From Paraphaeosphaeria minitans (taxonomy: Eukaryota > Ascomycota > Dothideomycetes > Pleosporales > Didymosphaeriaceae), in the NCBI GenBank assembly GCA_015832175.1, contig WJXW01000003.1:2852001-2916000 (forward strand): a stretch of 64,000 nucleotides of DNA, in the 5' to 3' direction. The position numbers and the translations under genes are program-made. The notes under the pieces are model-generated. The model was not told the DNA's origin, searched no databases, and worked only from the letters and a program-made list of their open reading frames with translations. This document shows positions 47,830-61,200 of the stretch, piece after piece. Position 1 is the stretch's first letter; every line of letters starts with the position of its first letter.

Positions 47830-49828
47830 TTAGTTCCTAAGTGTTTTCGCTGTGTAGGTAACCTTTCTACTTAATAAGGTACGCGTTACTATACTAATTA
47901 TATTCTAGAATTTTTTTAACCTTAAATTTATTTTCTTCTTTAGTTCTATAGTAGAAGGCGGTTCTAACTAGTGTATTAGGGTCTGCTAGTTCTAGTAGTA
48001 ATACGTAGAATACTAGGTATATCTTTGCATCTGGCGGTAGTTCTAACTTATAGTTTACTAATAATATTTGCTTAGAAATATAAAATAGTCTAACCTTAAT
48101 ATAATCTAGTTTCTTGTGTTTTTTCTTCTAAGTTTAAAGGTTCTTTGTAAGTAGATATACTTTATCCCCCTTCTTTAGCTAAGGTGCTATTTTTTATTTT
48201 CTATTTTAATATAAAATTAATTACTACTAAGCTTTCTTAAGATTCTATTAGAGTTGTTAGTGTATTTTCTTTCTATTTTCTACTATATCTATAGCTTCTT
48301 TTGCTTTAATTATTATAGAAAATTATTAATTAAAGAGATGTAGGTGTCTTCTATAGTTTATATAGAATAGTGTATGTCCTAATACTACTAATACTTTATT
48401 ATTATAGGCTAACTATGCTATAGGTAGTAATTAAACCTAGTTATTCTTTTAACTATTACAGTAGATGCGTAGGTACGTTTCTATAGTTTAGTTTATACGT
48501 TCTGTCTATCTATCTATTTATAGATAGTAAGCTATTAATAGCTTTTATTTCGTTTTAAGTAGTGCTATAAGCGTTATCTAATAATTTAACGTAAAGAGCT
48601 TATCTCTATCGCTAATAATTATTTTTAGGATTCTATAGTGTCTAATCAGTTAGTCTAGGATAAGAAAAGTAAGTTCCTTTGCTGTTATTCTTTTAAGACA
48701 TAGAATGAGCTTAATATACTTAGTTAGTTAGTAGACTATTACTAGTATACTATTGTATTTAATTCCTGTTATTAAATCCTTAGAGTTTAGAATTCCTATA
48801 ACAAAATCTATAGTAATGTCTTTCTATAGTGCTGTTAGTATTCTAATTACTTATATCTCTCTATATTTAAGATGTGTACTGTGTTTATTTCTCTAGTATT
48901 CTGCATATTTATAGATATAAGTTATTATAGCTTCCTTACTTCCTTTAAAGGTGTAATTCCTTTAGATAAGTTCTATTGTTTTTGTGATGCCTAGGTGTCT
49001 ATACATAGGATTATTGTGGTATTGTTAGATAATCTTAGTCTGTAGATGTTCTAGAACTTCTTAGTTAATTACTAAAAGTTAATTTAGTTCTACTATTAGC
49101 TCTAGAGATCTATCATTAGCTTTGCGAAGGATTACAAAGAAGGTTTTTACCTTTTCTCTTACTAGATTACTTTGTTAGCTAAGAGCGTCTCCTCTACTAT
49201 TTTTTTTTCTAGCTATATAGATAATTTTAAACTTATACTACCTAGTAGTCTATAACTATTTTTGTTATTATAGCGTAAGTTCTTTTATTATTGTGAACCT
49301 TAGAAGGTTTTTATAATCTATGTAGATTTCTAGCGTTAACTAAGCGTATAAATTCTCTAGTGCTTTAAGGCTTTAATAATAGCGTAGAGTTCCTTATTAT
49401 ATACGTTATATTATGTTTCGGCGTTATTAAATTTGTATAAGTAATAGGCAATTAGGTGCTATTTACTATTATATTCTTATTTAGTGTAGGCGCCTAGCGT
49501 AAGATTGCTAGCGTCTATTTTAAAGCGTAGTAGTTTATTACTTCTAAAATAAACAAGGATAAGTTCTATAATACATACTATCTTAAGGAGTTAGAATAAT
49601 ATTCTATACTTATCTGTCTATTTAAAGGGTATGTCCTTCTTTATAAGATTTATTAAAGGTATTATAACCTTTACGTAATTTTGGATAAATTATTAATTGA
49701 ATCTACAGAATTCTAAAAATTTTTAGATATTCTTTGCTATCTTTAGTATTAGCCAGTTCTTAATATATTTAACTTTACTTAGTGCTATTTTAATTCCTTC
49801 TATAGTAATAATGTGTTCTAGGAATTTA
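47830..49828 (-). pseudogene. H pol, 3' part (end of RT, RNase H, IN, chromodomain)
   Basis: Minus-strand homologue of B pol from the region just after the RT active site (right edge) to the chromodomain (about 47840-47920). RNase H lies near 49500-49530, the integrase zinc region near 48990 and the core at 48400-48830. It is cut at 49828. Confidence 0.75.
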
Positions 49829-49841
49829 AGTTAAATCTAAG
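49829..49841 (-). repeat. 3' LTR of I, first piece
   Basis: AGTTAAATCTAAG matches the start of the family LTR (TGTTAAATCTAAG). CTAAG (49837-49841) is duplicated at 56979-56983 by the insertion of J. Confidence 0.7.
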
Positions 49842-50033
49842 TGTGATGGGCTAGGGCATAGCCCTAGCCTTTAGAAGGATCTTAAGGAAAGGAACCGCCC
49901 TAAAGAAGTAGACCTACTAAGGAAAACTCTTCTTATAAGCGGCACACCCCCCTATAGAGACTTAATACCTAGAATTTATCCTTTATATTTAGCACTTACA
50001 GTTCTATTTATTCTCTAAAGCTAGCCTATAATA
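49842..50033 (+). repeat. 5' LTR of J
   Basis: It is 192 bp, TGTGATGGGCTAGG to TAGCCTATAATA. It begins with a palindrome-like GGGCTAGGGCATAGCCCTAGCC. Confidence 0.92.
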
Positions 50034-50099
50034 TTAAATTCTAGGTCTTCTAGAAAAGAGTTGTTTAAAGAAACAGAGAAACGTAATAGAGTCTAGAAT

Positions 50100-51290
50100 A
50101 ACCTACTAATAGATACCTCTAATATCGCTAAGTTAGTAGAACAACTGCAGAACTTAATTACTACTAGAGACAAAGACTACTCTACTATATAAACGCTATA
50201 ACTCTAGAATAAAGAGCTGCGCGAGCTCTTTATATACTAATAGGCCTACGCTAGCACCGCCCTAGGCCTATCTACCTTTACTATAGGGGGCGGATCCCTA
50301 TTTACTAGTATAGACTAGCTAATCTTATAGCGTAAACCGCTTCTAAGCCTAACTAAGTTTAGGGGCTTAAAAATATAGTTTAGGGTCTAGAAGGTTATAA
50401 TAAATTATAAGCTCTAGGCTAATAAGCAGTTTATTAGCTCCCCCTAAGAGGAATAGGCGCTAATATAGAACTACCTAGATAACAGTCCTTAGGACACAGT
50501 AGCGGCCTTCTACTAAACTAGGGGGGCAGACAGCTAGTTTAACCTATAGATATTTATATAGTACCTTACCTTTATATACGCTAATAAATACGCCTAGCAA
50601 AAGGCTAAAGTACGCCTTAATATAATTAGGTAGGGCCCTAGGAAGAGTTTCTTTAACTTTTACGTCTACTTTAAATAGACCTTAGTAGAGGTAGGCAGCG
50701 GCTAGTAGAGTAACACTAAGAAATTACGTAAGTTACGCTGTATAATCTAGCGTAATATCTATATAGTTGCCTTTAACTGTAATGTTCCTAAAGGGGACTA
50801 CAACGCAGCTATTGCTAGGTTTTTATAGATTATAGTAGACCTTAAAATAGAGGCCCTAGAAGATAAGCTTACTACTTAAGCTACCTCCTATAAAAGTGGC
50901 TAGCCCCCTCCTAAGGACAGTAATAGTAATATCTATATAACTCCTATAGCAGTTTTAACTTTAATCTAGCCCTAAGCTAGTAGAGAGGCGGGTAAGTAGC
51001 GCCTAAACTAGATACCTAAATATATCTTTTAGTAGCGCTAGGATATAGGCGTGTACACTTGCTATAGTAAGCCTAACTATATAGCTAGAGCTTACCTTAA
51101 TATAGTTTTACTCTAAGTAATTACAACCTAACCTTAGCATAATAAGATAAGTATCTAGTTAGGAAAAGAATAGCCCCTAGTCTAGCGCTAACATAGGGGC
51201 TAAGCGCGATAGCATTAATAGAGGTATAATTAGGGTAAGCTGCGATAGTTAGAGTAGCTAGGGCTAGAGTAGGCATAAATAGGCCTACCC
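50100..51290 (+). pseudogene. Decayed gag of J
   Basis: The plus-strand frame has TAA/TAG breaks. The N-terminal helical part (50100-50250) is followed by a capsid-like region with FISSPQEE near 50430 and FIYANKYA near 50570-50600. An ARFL block lies near 50815, and a zinc-knuckle remnant TCYSKPNYIARA near 51057-51095 has lost two of its four ligands (Cys or His to Tyr). It is the usual Gag order and length for a Ty3/gypsy element. The start codon is not determined. Confidence 0.7.
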
Positions 51291-51294
51291 CTAC

Positions 51295-54200
51295 TCTCTA
51301 CGTCTTTCTTAACAGTATATAGTATATAAAGGCCCTAATTAATATAGAGTGTAAATACTTTGTAGTAATTAGCCCTAGGCTAGTAGATTTACTCTTACTA
51401 TAGCGTATTATAATTCTAGCCTAGGAGCTAGAATAGGCCGCTAGGTTATTACTATAGACCCTTATTACAGAGATAGTAGTAGTGCCTTATAATATATTTA
51501 GGTAGTAATAGACCCTTTACGCTTATATAATCCCTAACCTCTACTAGGATATAATCCTAGAGGCCCCCTAGCTAGCTAAGTCTAAAGTAGTAGTAGATAT
51601 CTATAGTAGCAAAATTATAATTAGCGTAGCTAGAGGTCTTGTCGCTCTTAATACCTAGATAGTAGAGAGGTAGGGCCTCCTTGCCACGCTAGTAAATAAA
51701 GAGGATAACGTAACACCCTTTAATACTCTAGATAAAGACTAGGAAGAGGTATTTCTAACTTTACTCTAAAATATTATTTAAATACTTATAATAACGCTTC
51801 CTTATATAGTAGGACCTCTACCCCCCTATAATATAGTAAGGCTAGGCCTTACTAAAGATAGCAGGACTCTCCCCCTAGAACTAGTAAAGTATACTACTAT
51901 CTTTAATAAAACTAAGGTATCTAGCCTCTTACTACACTAGGGCACATTAGACTACTATATCTGCCTAAAGTAGACCCTAAGCGGCTCCCTTCTAAGACTA
52001 CCTTAGGGCCTACTATATAGTATATCTAGAGATTAGCTAGCAGAACTCTAGCGCTAACTTACAGAACTTATAGATAAGGGCTAGATATAAGCTAGCTCCT
52101 CTTTAGTAGGTACTCTAGTCCTTCTAGCCCTAAAGCCTAAGGGGAAATAGCGCCTATACGTTAACTATTAGGAGATTAACGCGATCTCTAAGCTAGATTA
52201 GTACCCCCTCCTACTTATTAAAGAGACACTACGTATCCTCTCCTAGGCTACTTAGTTTATAAAAGTAGATATCTACGCTGCCTTCTATAAGCTATAAGTT
52301 ATAAAGGGGGAAGAATACTATACTATATTTTATACCTAGTTTAGCCTCTTTAAGTAGTTAGTAGTCCTATTTAGACTAACTAGGGCACCTACTATATTCT
52401 AGCGCTATATTAATAGCGCTCTAAGGGATACCCTAGGTAATATATATACAGCTTACCTAGATAATATCCTTATCTATATAATAGGGCCCCTACGCTAACA
52501 CTAGGACTATATATAATAAGTGCTAGGACTCCTATAGAAAGCTAGACTATATATAGACCTAGGGAAATGCAAATTCGCGATAATAGAGGTTAAGTACCTA
52601 GAGTATCTTATTATAGTAGGCAAGGCTATTCGCCCTAATTTAGTAAAAATATAAGTAATTAATTAATAGGACACCCCCTCTATAGTATATGCAGTTTGCT
52701 ACTTTATTAGCTTTACTAACTTCTATTATAACTTTCTCCCCTAATTCTCTAAGTAGGCCATACCCCTATATACCCTTACTAAGAAAGGGGTCCCGTTTTA
52801 ATAGGGCTCTAGGGAATAAAAAGCCTTCTAGACCCTAAAGGATATATTTATATAGGGCCCTATCCTAGCGCTCTAGGACCTAGAGCGCAATACGCTAGTA
52901 GAGGTAGACTACTTAGGTAGCGCCACTAGGGCCTACCTCTTCTAACGTATTAAGGGGATCTAGCACTCTATAGCCTACTACTCTATAGCCCTAACACTAG
53001 CCTAGCGGAACTATACTATTTACGACAAAAAGCTACTTATAATTATATAGGCCTTATAGGCATAGAGACTAAAGCTAATAGGAGTAGTGCGCCCCTTTAA
53101 GATTCTAATAGACTATAAGAACTTTAAATACTTTACAAAGATCTAAGAATTAAGTAAGCGCTAGCACTAGTAGTTAGAGTTACTTTCTACCTTTTACTTC
53201 TACCTCTACTACTAGCCTAGATTCTAGGTAGCTAAACTAGACGCACTAAGCTAGCGTAAGTAGGATATAGCTTAGTAGATAAGGACAAACGCCCTACTAA
53301 TAGTGCCTAAAACTATTTAGGCTACCCTAGTGCAGATATAATCTTTAATAGCGCTAGTAGGAGCTTAGATCTTTACTAACACGCATTTATAAGCACTCTA
53401 GAACGTAGCTATAGTAGAATTCCCCCCCTACTATATTAGGCTTAAGGTAGTGCACTATAGTAACTATATATTCCCTATAGTAGCTACTACTTCCTAATAA
53501 ATTAGAGACTATATAATTAGTGTATATAAGTCCCTTCTATAGTAAGAAGTCCTTTAGGTCCTAGTTTAGAAACCTTTTACTACTACTATTATACAGCGCG
53601 CACATAAGTCTCTAGTTATAGGCTATTTTAGGAAGAACTCTATATTTAAGATTATCTGCTAAGACTACTACTAGGATAATATATCTAAAGATATCGCCTA
53701 ATTTATGCGTAATTACTACTACGTAGGAGCGTATATAGACTAGCGGAAGTAGCAAGGTCTTCTATAGCTACTTCTAATTACAAACTAGTACTAGGCGTAA
53801 CTCTTAATAGATTTTATAGTAGACCTCCCCTAGGCCTCTATAGTAGCACCGCGATACCTGCTTATAATCACTAATAGACTGTTAAAGTATATATAACTAG
53901 AAGCTATAACTTCTATAATAGTAAAGTACTGTGTAGCCCACTTCTATAATATATAGTAGTAGTTCTATAGCTTCCCTACCTTACTAATTATAGACAGAGG
54001 CTTAGACTAGCTAGGGAAGTTCTAGACTACGCTATATAAATTAACTAGAATAAAATAACTCCTCTCTATAGTATACTACCCCTAAACTAACGGCAGCACA
54101 GAGAGGGTGAACTAGAAGGTACTTTTAGTCCTTTATATTATAGTTAACTTTAAATAGACAGACTGGCTAGACTACTTTTTAGCCTACTAGCTTATGTTAA

Positions 54201-54870
54201 ATAATAGAGTATCTACTACTATAGGCCTAAGCCTAAACCTTCTACTAAATAGATATTATGTTAATCTTTTTAAGAGAATCCCCTTACTAGTAGAGTCTAT
54301 CTACACTCCTACTAGGAGGGTAAAACACTTCCTAAACTACTTTAAAAAAAGAATAGCTTTAGCCTAGGCTACTATTACCTATAGATAGTAGCGCACTATA
54401 GAGGCTATAAACTATACTTACCGCCCTATAGAGTAATTCTAAGTTAGAGATAAAATATAGTTCTTACTATATAACGTAAAAACTAACTAGCTAAAAAAGA
54501 AACTTAACTAGCTTAAGGTTAAGTATACTATAATAGCTGTACTATCCTTACTTATAGTAATACTAGACCTGCCTAGCAATCTCTATAAAACTATCTACGT
54601 TAACCTCTTTAAGTAAGTAGTAGACAATCTCCTATCTAGTTAGATCTAGGCTAACGCCTAGCCAGGCCTAGCCCTAGAGCTAGAAGAAGCAGACCTAGAC
54701 CTATATAAATAGAAAGTAGAGGAGGTCCTACGTATTAAGAACACCTAGGGAAAATAATAATAGGCGCTAGTAAAGTAGACTAAGTAGGTATTACTAACTT
54801 AGGTGCTAGTTAAAAATATTATAAACACTATAGCTCTAGACTACTTTAAGGCCGCCTAGGGGGACTATAG
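51295..54870 (+). pseudogene. Decayed pol of J (PR-RT-RNaseH-IN-chromodomain)
   Basis: A protease-like region lies at about 51320-51600. RT has LPLELVKYTTIF-like entry sequence near 51875, VDIYAAFYKL near 52267-52296, FRLTRAP near 52370 and AYLDNILIY near 52450-52477, where the second catalytic Asp is Asn. RNase H lies at about 52900-53090. Integrase has LIIDRGLD near 53985-54012 and TNGSTERVN near 54079-54108, the conserved end-of-core signature. A chromodomain-like stretch with EEVLRIKNT near 54720-54750 and a K-TK segment at 54775-54790 follows. Stops are TAA/TAG at Gln/Trp positions. Confidence 0.85.
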
Positions 54871-55279
54871 GCATAATAATAGTCCTATCTAGCCTATAGG
54901 GAAGAACACATAAACATTACAAAGGAAGCTATAATAGGTATTTAAGAATTTATTCCTCTACTAACCTAGTAGAGACGCTATCTATCTAAAAACTACTAAA
55001 GGCTATTAGGCCTAGAGTTACTATAACTAAAGTAGCACTAAAGTAACACTAGGTAGAAATAAAGGGGAACTATAATAACTATATTACTTTTCGCACTAGT
55101 AGTAGTAGCACCTAAAAGGGTGCACTAAGCTAGCCCTAGACAAAGGCTTAGGTAGAGTTACTCTACAAGGCTCTTAATATAGGTTAAAGGGTATACGCTG
55201 TTAGGCTAGGGCCGCTAGAAAAGTAAGGTGGTGTTAGCTAGGAGCTATTCTAAGTTACTCTATAATAGTAGTAAGTAGG
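54871..55279 (+). other. J spacer between pol and antisense frame
   Basis: About 400 bp without a frame that I can assign to either strand. Confidence 0.4.
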
Positions 55280-56335
55280 TTAGTAGTTTACGCTTAGGTC
55301 TAGGTTATCTTATCTAGGCGCTAGCCTATACTCTCTTTAGATTACTAGATATAATTTTTTATATTATTTATCTACCCTACTACATTATTAGCTAACGCTA
55401 CTAGATTCTAATTATAGTTACTACTACGCTAGGCTAGAGTTATCTAGAGCAAAGGTGCCACTAGGGCTATATTTATACTAGGGGGGGCAACCACTATTCT
55501 ATTACTACGCTAAAGTAGGGGTATAGTAGGGAAGCCTAGCTCTTAGATTAGGCTAGAGTTCTTAAGCGCTAAGTTTAGGTACCACTTATACTACTAGGCT
55601 AAGCAGTAGAACTCTGCTATAAAGGTAGGCAGCGTTCTAGTTATAGGCTTCTAGAGGTTAGTGTTATACATTTTAGGATTACAGATATGTAAATTACTAT
55701 TAACCTAGCCTTACTCTATATATTTAATCTAGAGGCGTAGAGCCTACCTTAGGTCTAGGTTATTAGCAAAGGGGGCAGAATTATACTAGTAGGTGGCCTT
55801 AGTGCGATAGTAGGCGCTATAAAAGCAGCCCTAGAATAGTTAACAGCTATATAAACATTAATAATAGTCTAGAATATAAAGCTACAGACTTACTCTACGC
55901 GCCTAAGCTACTTTAGGTCCCTAATATATTTAATATATATAAAGCCTATATTAGGGTTAGCTAGCTCTTTATCTAAACTATTTTCTTAAAAGACTATACT
56001 CTTAGCGACGTAGAGCCGCTTTAGAGTATAGATAAGGGTAATAAAGTTAGGGTAATTAGCTAGTACACGCCTTTTAGAGGTTATAAAGGGGCAAAGGTAA
56101 TTACTACTATTAGGCTACTGCGTAGGCATGTTAAGGCTCTAAAAAATCTTTTCTACCTTAGCGTTATTAATTTCCTCTTTAGTATACGCATAGCTAGGCT
56201 TAGTAAGGCGCTAGTTTAGGTCTAAAGGGTTATTACTACTACTACTACTAGGACTAAAGATATCTACTAAGGCGGCGCTACCTTAGAGGCTATTATTAAT
56301 AATATTAATATTAGCTGCGGCCGCGAATAGAATAG
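55280..56335 (-). pseudogene. Antisense reading frame between pol and 3' LTR of J
   Basis: Read on the minus strand, a frame of about 350 codons is broken essentially by TAA/TAG only. It starts with a Ser/Asn-rich stretch (SPSSSSNNP near 56250-56275) and continues with TKEEINNAKVEKIF, NYPNFITLIYTLKRLYV (about 56010-56060) and several conserved-looking hydrophobic segments. It does not resemble the Cys-cluster frames of the other family. No domain is recognised. The lack of TGA and the spacing of stops suggest a former gene, not a chance frame. Confidence 0.5.
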
Positions 56336-56786
56336 TAAAAAAAAGGGCTAGAAGGCTAATAAGAGCATAGGGGCGTATAGCGTAGAAATAGAAGGGGGAC
56401 TAGATTAGGGCTAGAAGGAAACAGGGACAAAGATAGTTACAAATAGTTAAGAAAGTTAGAATAGGCGTAGGTTAGGGTTAGTATAAAAAAAAGAGAGTAG
56501 AGAAAGGAAAAGGGAAAGTAAAGTAATATAAATATAAAAAGACTATAATAGCGACGCACTACTAAAGTAATAGACACATAATAATTATATTAGAAAAAGT
56601 AGGAGCGCTGTCCTATCACCTTATAATAATAAGGTAAATAAATAAACTACCTAATAAGGGCCCTCGCCCTAAGGCTGCCTTAGGGCCGCCTCTACACTAC
56701 TACTTTGCTATAGTATAATACTCCTAAAATCTCTAAGGCTTACTTTATAACTATAAGACGTTTTAAACTAAGTAAGGTCTAGGGTA

Positions 56787-56978
56787 TATAATAGGCTAGG
56801 GTATAGCCCTAGCCTTTAGAAGGATCTTAAGGAAAGGAACTACTCTAAAGAAGTAAACCTACTAAGGAAAACTCTTCTTATAAGCGGCACACCCCCCTAT
56901 AGAGACTTGATACCTAGAATTCATCCTTTACATTTGGCACTTACAGTTCTGTTCATTCTCTAAGGCTAGCCCATAACA
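56787..56978 (+). repeat. 3' LTR of J
   Basis: It is 192 bp, TATAATAGGCTAGG to AGCCCATAACA, homologous to 49842-50033. CTAAG follows at 56979-56983. Confidence 0.92.
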
Positions 56979-56983
56979 CTAAG

Positions 56984-57333
56984 AGGGTAGCGAGTCCTAA
57001 AGGGTTAAGGTTGGTTCTTAGGCAGAAGTACTTACAGAAGGTGGAAGGTCTTATTAATATAATAGTATTTTACAAAGTGTAATAAGTTAACAATTTAGTC
57101 TACTAGAATCTAAAGGATAGATTAATAAACAGATTAAACACGAGTATAGAGGTCTACCCTTATATTCCTATATAATAGGGCTGCTCTGTTACTTAGTGTT
57201 ACTAAGCGACTAAGCACATTACGTAACCTAATCTAAGTTACTTGGCGTTTCTTTATTACATTTATAACCCTATTACTATTCTATTACACCTTTATAAGCG
57301 CCTAAGTCCTATATTATTATCTAGTACGTAATA
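56984..57333 (-). repeat. 3' LTR of I, second piece (one U3 unit)
   Basis: This is the remainder of the LTR after J. With the 13 bp before J it totals 363 bp, about 46 shorter than other LTRs of the subfamily because only one U3 unit (ACTTAGTGTTACTAAG) is present. Confidence 0.85.
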
Positions 57334-57370
57334 TTATTCCCTCCTTTTCTATTTTTTATCTTAAAGAATT

Positions 57371-57900
57371 ATACCTACTAACTATAACTTTATAAAGCGT
57401 TATTACAACCTTATTTTTACTATTAAAAACTACAGAGTAGTTATAGTATTAAAGTGCTCCTTCTATAAGTCGCACTCCTACGTTTATAAAGTCTACGTTA
57501 GCTTAAGGAAGTGTAGTAAGTGTTAGAAATAAGACTTAAAGTATAATATAGCTATTACTAGGAATAAGTTCTCGCAGTTAATTACTAAGAAGAAGAAGTT
57601 AGAGGCATAAATATTAGAGGCGTAAAAAGAATAGAATATAATATTTAAGGCCCTACGTATAGCGCGCGCGAAAGAGAATTAGTTAGTAAAATAGTTAGCG
57701 CAGAATAAGAAGCGTACTAGTAAAGTTATTATAGTAGAGAGTGCTACTCTAGTAGAGCTAGAGTTAGAGGAGAATCTAGCTTATCCTACTTAGCCTACTA
57801 GTCTAGCTAAACTCAGTACGTCTATATAGTTAGCGATAGACAACCTGCCCTCTAAGTTCTAGGATAATTCTTTAGTATTACTATCTTAGGTAAGTCTATT
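57371..57900 (+). pseudogene. Antisense accessory frame of I
   Basis: Same frame as B and H, with an ATA at the start position (57371-57373). LGKCSKC and the helical KKKKLEA block are kept. Stops are TAA/TAG. Confidence 0.58.
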
Positions 57901-57939
57901 AATAGAATTCTTTAATCTTTTGTTAATAGTTTCTTAGGT

Positions 57940-60900
57940 AGTTCTTTAGTTCCTAAGTGTTTTCGCTATGTAGGTAACTTTTCTACTTAATAAGGTACGC
58001 GTTACTATACTAATTATATTCTAGAATTTTTTTAACCTTAAATTTATTTTCTTCTTTAGTTCTATAGTAGAAGGCGGTTCTAACTAGTGTATTAGGGTCT
58101 GCTAGTTCTAGTAGTAATACGTAGAATACTAGGTATATCTTTGCATCTGGCGGTAGTTCTAACTTATAGTTTACTAGTAATATTTGCTTAGAAATGTAAA
58201 ATAGTCTAACCTTAATATAATCTAGTTTCTTGTGTTTTTTTTTTAAGTTTAAAGATTCTTTGTAAGTAGATATGCTTTATCCCCCTTTTTTAGCTAAGGT
58301 GCTATTTTTCGTTTTCTATTTTAATATAAAATTAATTACTACTAAGCTTTTTTAAGATTCTCTTAGAGTTGTTAGTGTATTTTCTTTATGTTTTCTGCTA
58401 TATCTATAGCTTCTTTTGCTTTAATTGTCGTAGGAAATTATTAATTAAAGAGATGTGGGTGTCTTCTATAGTTTATATAGAACAGTGTATGTCCTAATAC
58501 TGCTAATACTTTATTATTATAGACCAACTGTGCTATAGGTAGTAATAAAACCTAGTTATTCTTCTAACTATTACAGTAGATGCGTAGGTACGTTTCTATA
58601 GTTTAGTTTATACGTTCTATCTGTTTGTCTATTTATAAATAGTAAGCTATTAATAGCTTTTGTTTTGTTCTAAGTAGTGCTATAAGCGTTATCTAATAAT
58701 TTAACGTAAAGAGCTTATCTCTATTGCTAATAATCATTTTTAGGATTCTGTGGTGTCTAATTAGTTAGTCTAGAATAAGAAAAGCGAGTTCCTTTACTGT
58801 TATTCTTTTAAGATATAGAATAAGCTTAACATACTTAGTTAGTTAGTAGACTACTACTAGTATACTATTATATTTAATTCCTCTTGTTAGATCCTTAGAG
58901 TTTAGAATTCCTATAGTGCTGTTAGTATTCTAATTGCTTACATCTCTCTATATTTAAGATATATACTATATTTGTTTCTCTAGCATTCTACACATTTATA
59001 GATATAAGCTGTTATAGCTTCCTTAATTCCTTTAAAAGTATAATTCCTTTAGATAAGTTCTATTATTTTTGTAATGCCTAGGTGTCTGTACATAGGGTCG
59101 TCGTGATATTATTAGATAATTTTAGTCTATAGATGTTTTAGAACTTCTTAGTTAATTACTAAAAGTTAATTTAGTTCTGCTATTAGCTCTAGAGATCTAT
59201 CTTTAGCTTTGCGAAGGATTGCGGAGAAGGTTTTTGCCTTTTCTCCTACTAGATTACTTTATTGGCTAAGAGCGTCTACTCTGCTATTTTCTTTTCTAGC
59301 TATATAGATAATTTTAAACTTATACTACCCTATAGTTTATAACTATCTTTATTATTATAGCGTAAGTTCTTTTATTATTGTGAACCTTAGAAAGTTCTTA
59401 TAATCTGTGTAAATTTCTAGCGTTAAGTAACTAAGTGTATAAATCCTCTAGTGCTTTAAGGCTTTAATAATAGCGTAGAGTTCTTTGTTGTGTACATTAT
59501 ATTATATTTTAGCGTTATTAAATTTGCATAAGTAATAAGTAATTAGGTGCTATTTGCTATTACGTTCTTATTTAGTGTAGGCGCCTAGCGTAAGATCGCT
59601 AGTGTCTATTGTAAAGCGTAGTAGTTTATTACTTCTAAAATAAATAAGGATAGGTTCTATAATACATACTGTCTTAAGGAGTTAGAATAACATTCCGCAC
59701 TTATCTATCTATTTAAAGGGTACGTCCTTCTTTGTAAAATTTATTAAAAGTATTATAACCTTTGCGTAATCTTAGATAAATTGTTAATTAAATCTATAGA
59801 ATCTTAAGAATTCTTGGATATTCTTAGCTATCTTTAGTATTAGCTAGTTCTTAATGCATTTAACTTTACTTAGTGCTATCTCAATTTTTTCTATAGTAAT
59901 AATATGTCCTAGGAATTTAAGTTATTTAATGTTAAACTTATATTTCTTAAGTTTAATGCGAAGGCATGCTTTGTCTAGTGCTTCTAGTACTGTCTATACA
60001 TGCTTAGTGTAGTCTAATTCGTTTTTAGAAAAGACAAGGATATCGTCTATATACGCAATAACAAATATGTTTAGATGCTTATAGAGTACGTTGTTAATAA
60101 GTGCTATAAAAGCTGCTAGTGCGTTTATAAGTCTAAATAGCATAACCTTGTACTTAAATAGTTTATAGCGTGATTAAAACGCTGTTTTCTATTCTTCACC
60201 TTTCTTAATTTATATAAGGTAGTAACCGTCTCTTAGATCTATTATTATAAATATCTTAGCTTAAGATAGTCGATCTCGTAACTCTATAATATTTAGTAGT
60301 AGATATTAGTTCTTTATTATTATGTTATTAAGTTATTAGTAGTTAACGCATAGTCTGTCTAATCTATCCTTTTTCTTAACAAACATAAAAAGGCTTACTG
60401 CTAGTAACTTTAATAGTTATATATATCCTTTCTTAAGGTTTGTCTTAATAAAATTACGTTCTTGAAGGAGTTCTTCTCCTATCTTACTATATAGTAGTCT
60501 AAAAGGTGGCGTCTTCCCTTCTTCTAGGTCTATCGTAAGATCCTAGGGTTAATGTTTAGGTAGGTTTACTTTTCTTTCCTTTTCTATAAATATATATGTC
60601 TATTTTCTATACTCTCTTAGTAAGGTAAAGGGTGTGCTATTGTCCTCCTTCTCGCGCTTTTTAACCTAGTAGTTCCTACTAGCGTCTGCTAAGGTGTATT
60701 TCTATTTTTTAACTATCTATCGCAGTATTATATTATTAATAACTCCCTTATCTACTATTATTTTTAGTTAATGCATAGGCTTTACTTATAATATATAATT
60801 ATAGCGTTTAAATAATATTTTCTTTATACCCTAGTTAATCTATAGGTTGTGTATTATTAACTAAAGTAATCCTAAGACTAACTTATACTTAGATTCTAGT

Positions 60901-61200
60901 AAAATATCTAAGGTAAGTTCCTCTCTATATCCTTAGACTATTATTATAGTAGTAACCTCCTAGTATATCTAAGGTGTCTTAGGCATTAGGGATCTATTTG
61001 TGATATAAATAATATAGGGTACTTTTTTCTCTAATATTATAAGTCCTACTTATCTTACTATCTAATAAGATATAAAGTTCCTTCTTACTCCTAAGTCTAT
61101 AAGAGCTTAAGCCTATATTCTTTTAAGCTGTACTAGTAGCTTAACTAATACTATACTTACTATAATATTTAATTCAATAAAGGCGTTTTCTTATCTAAGT
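57940..61200 (-). pseudogene. Decayed pol of I
   Basis: Minus-strand PR (near 61090-61110, with the start of the active-site block ALID), RT with YIDDILVF near 60030-60060 (both aspartates kept), RNase H near 59590-59620, integrase zinc region near 59080, a core at 58500-58920 with a small internal deletion near 58912 relative to B, and chromodomain near 57950-58030. Stops are TAA/TAG. Confidence 0.8.

Larger units (their letters stand above)
46808..49828 (-). mobile_element. H: 3' part of a Ty3/gypsy element, left half of the H/I chimera
   Basis: 3' LTR 46808-47217 (410 bp), accessory frame, chromodomain, integrase, RNase H and end of RT, then an abrupt stop at 49828 in RT where the LTR of I begins. 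Its target duplication GATTT is matched not by a second end of H but by the right end of I. Confidence 0.8.
49842..56978 (+). mobile_element. Ty3/gypsy element J (complete, plus strand, different family)
   Basis: J is 7137 bp with 192-bp LTRs and target duplication CTAAG, inserted in the 3' LTR of I. Gag (about 50100-51290) and pol (about 51295-54870) read forward, and an antisense frame lies at about 55280-56335. It is less AT-rich than its neighbours and has a different LTR, so it is a separate chromodomain-bearing lineage. Confidence 0.92.
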
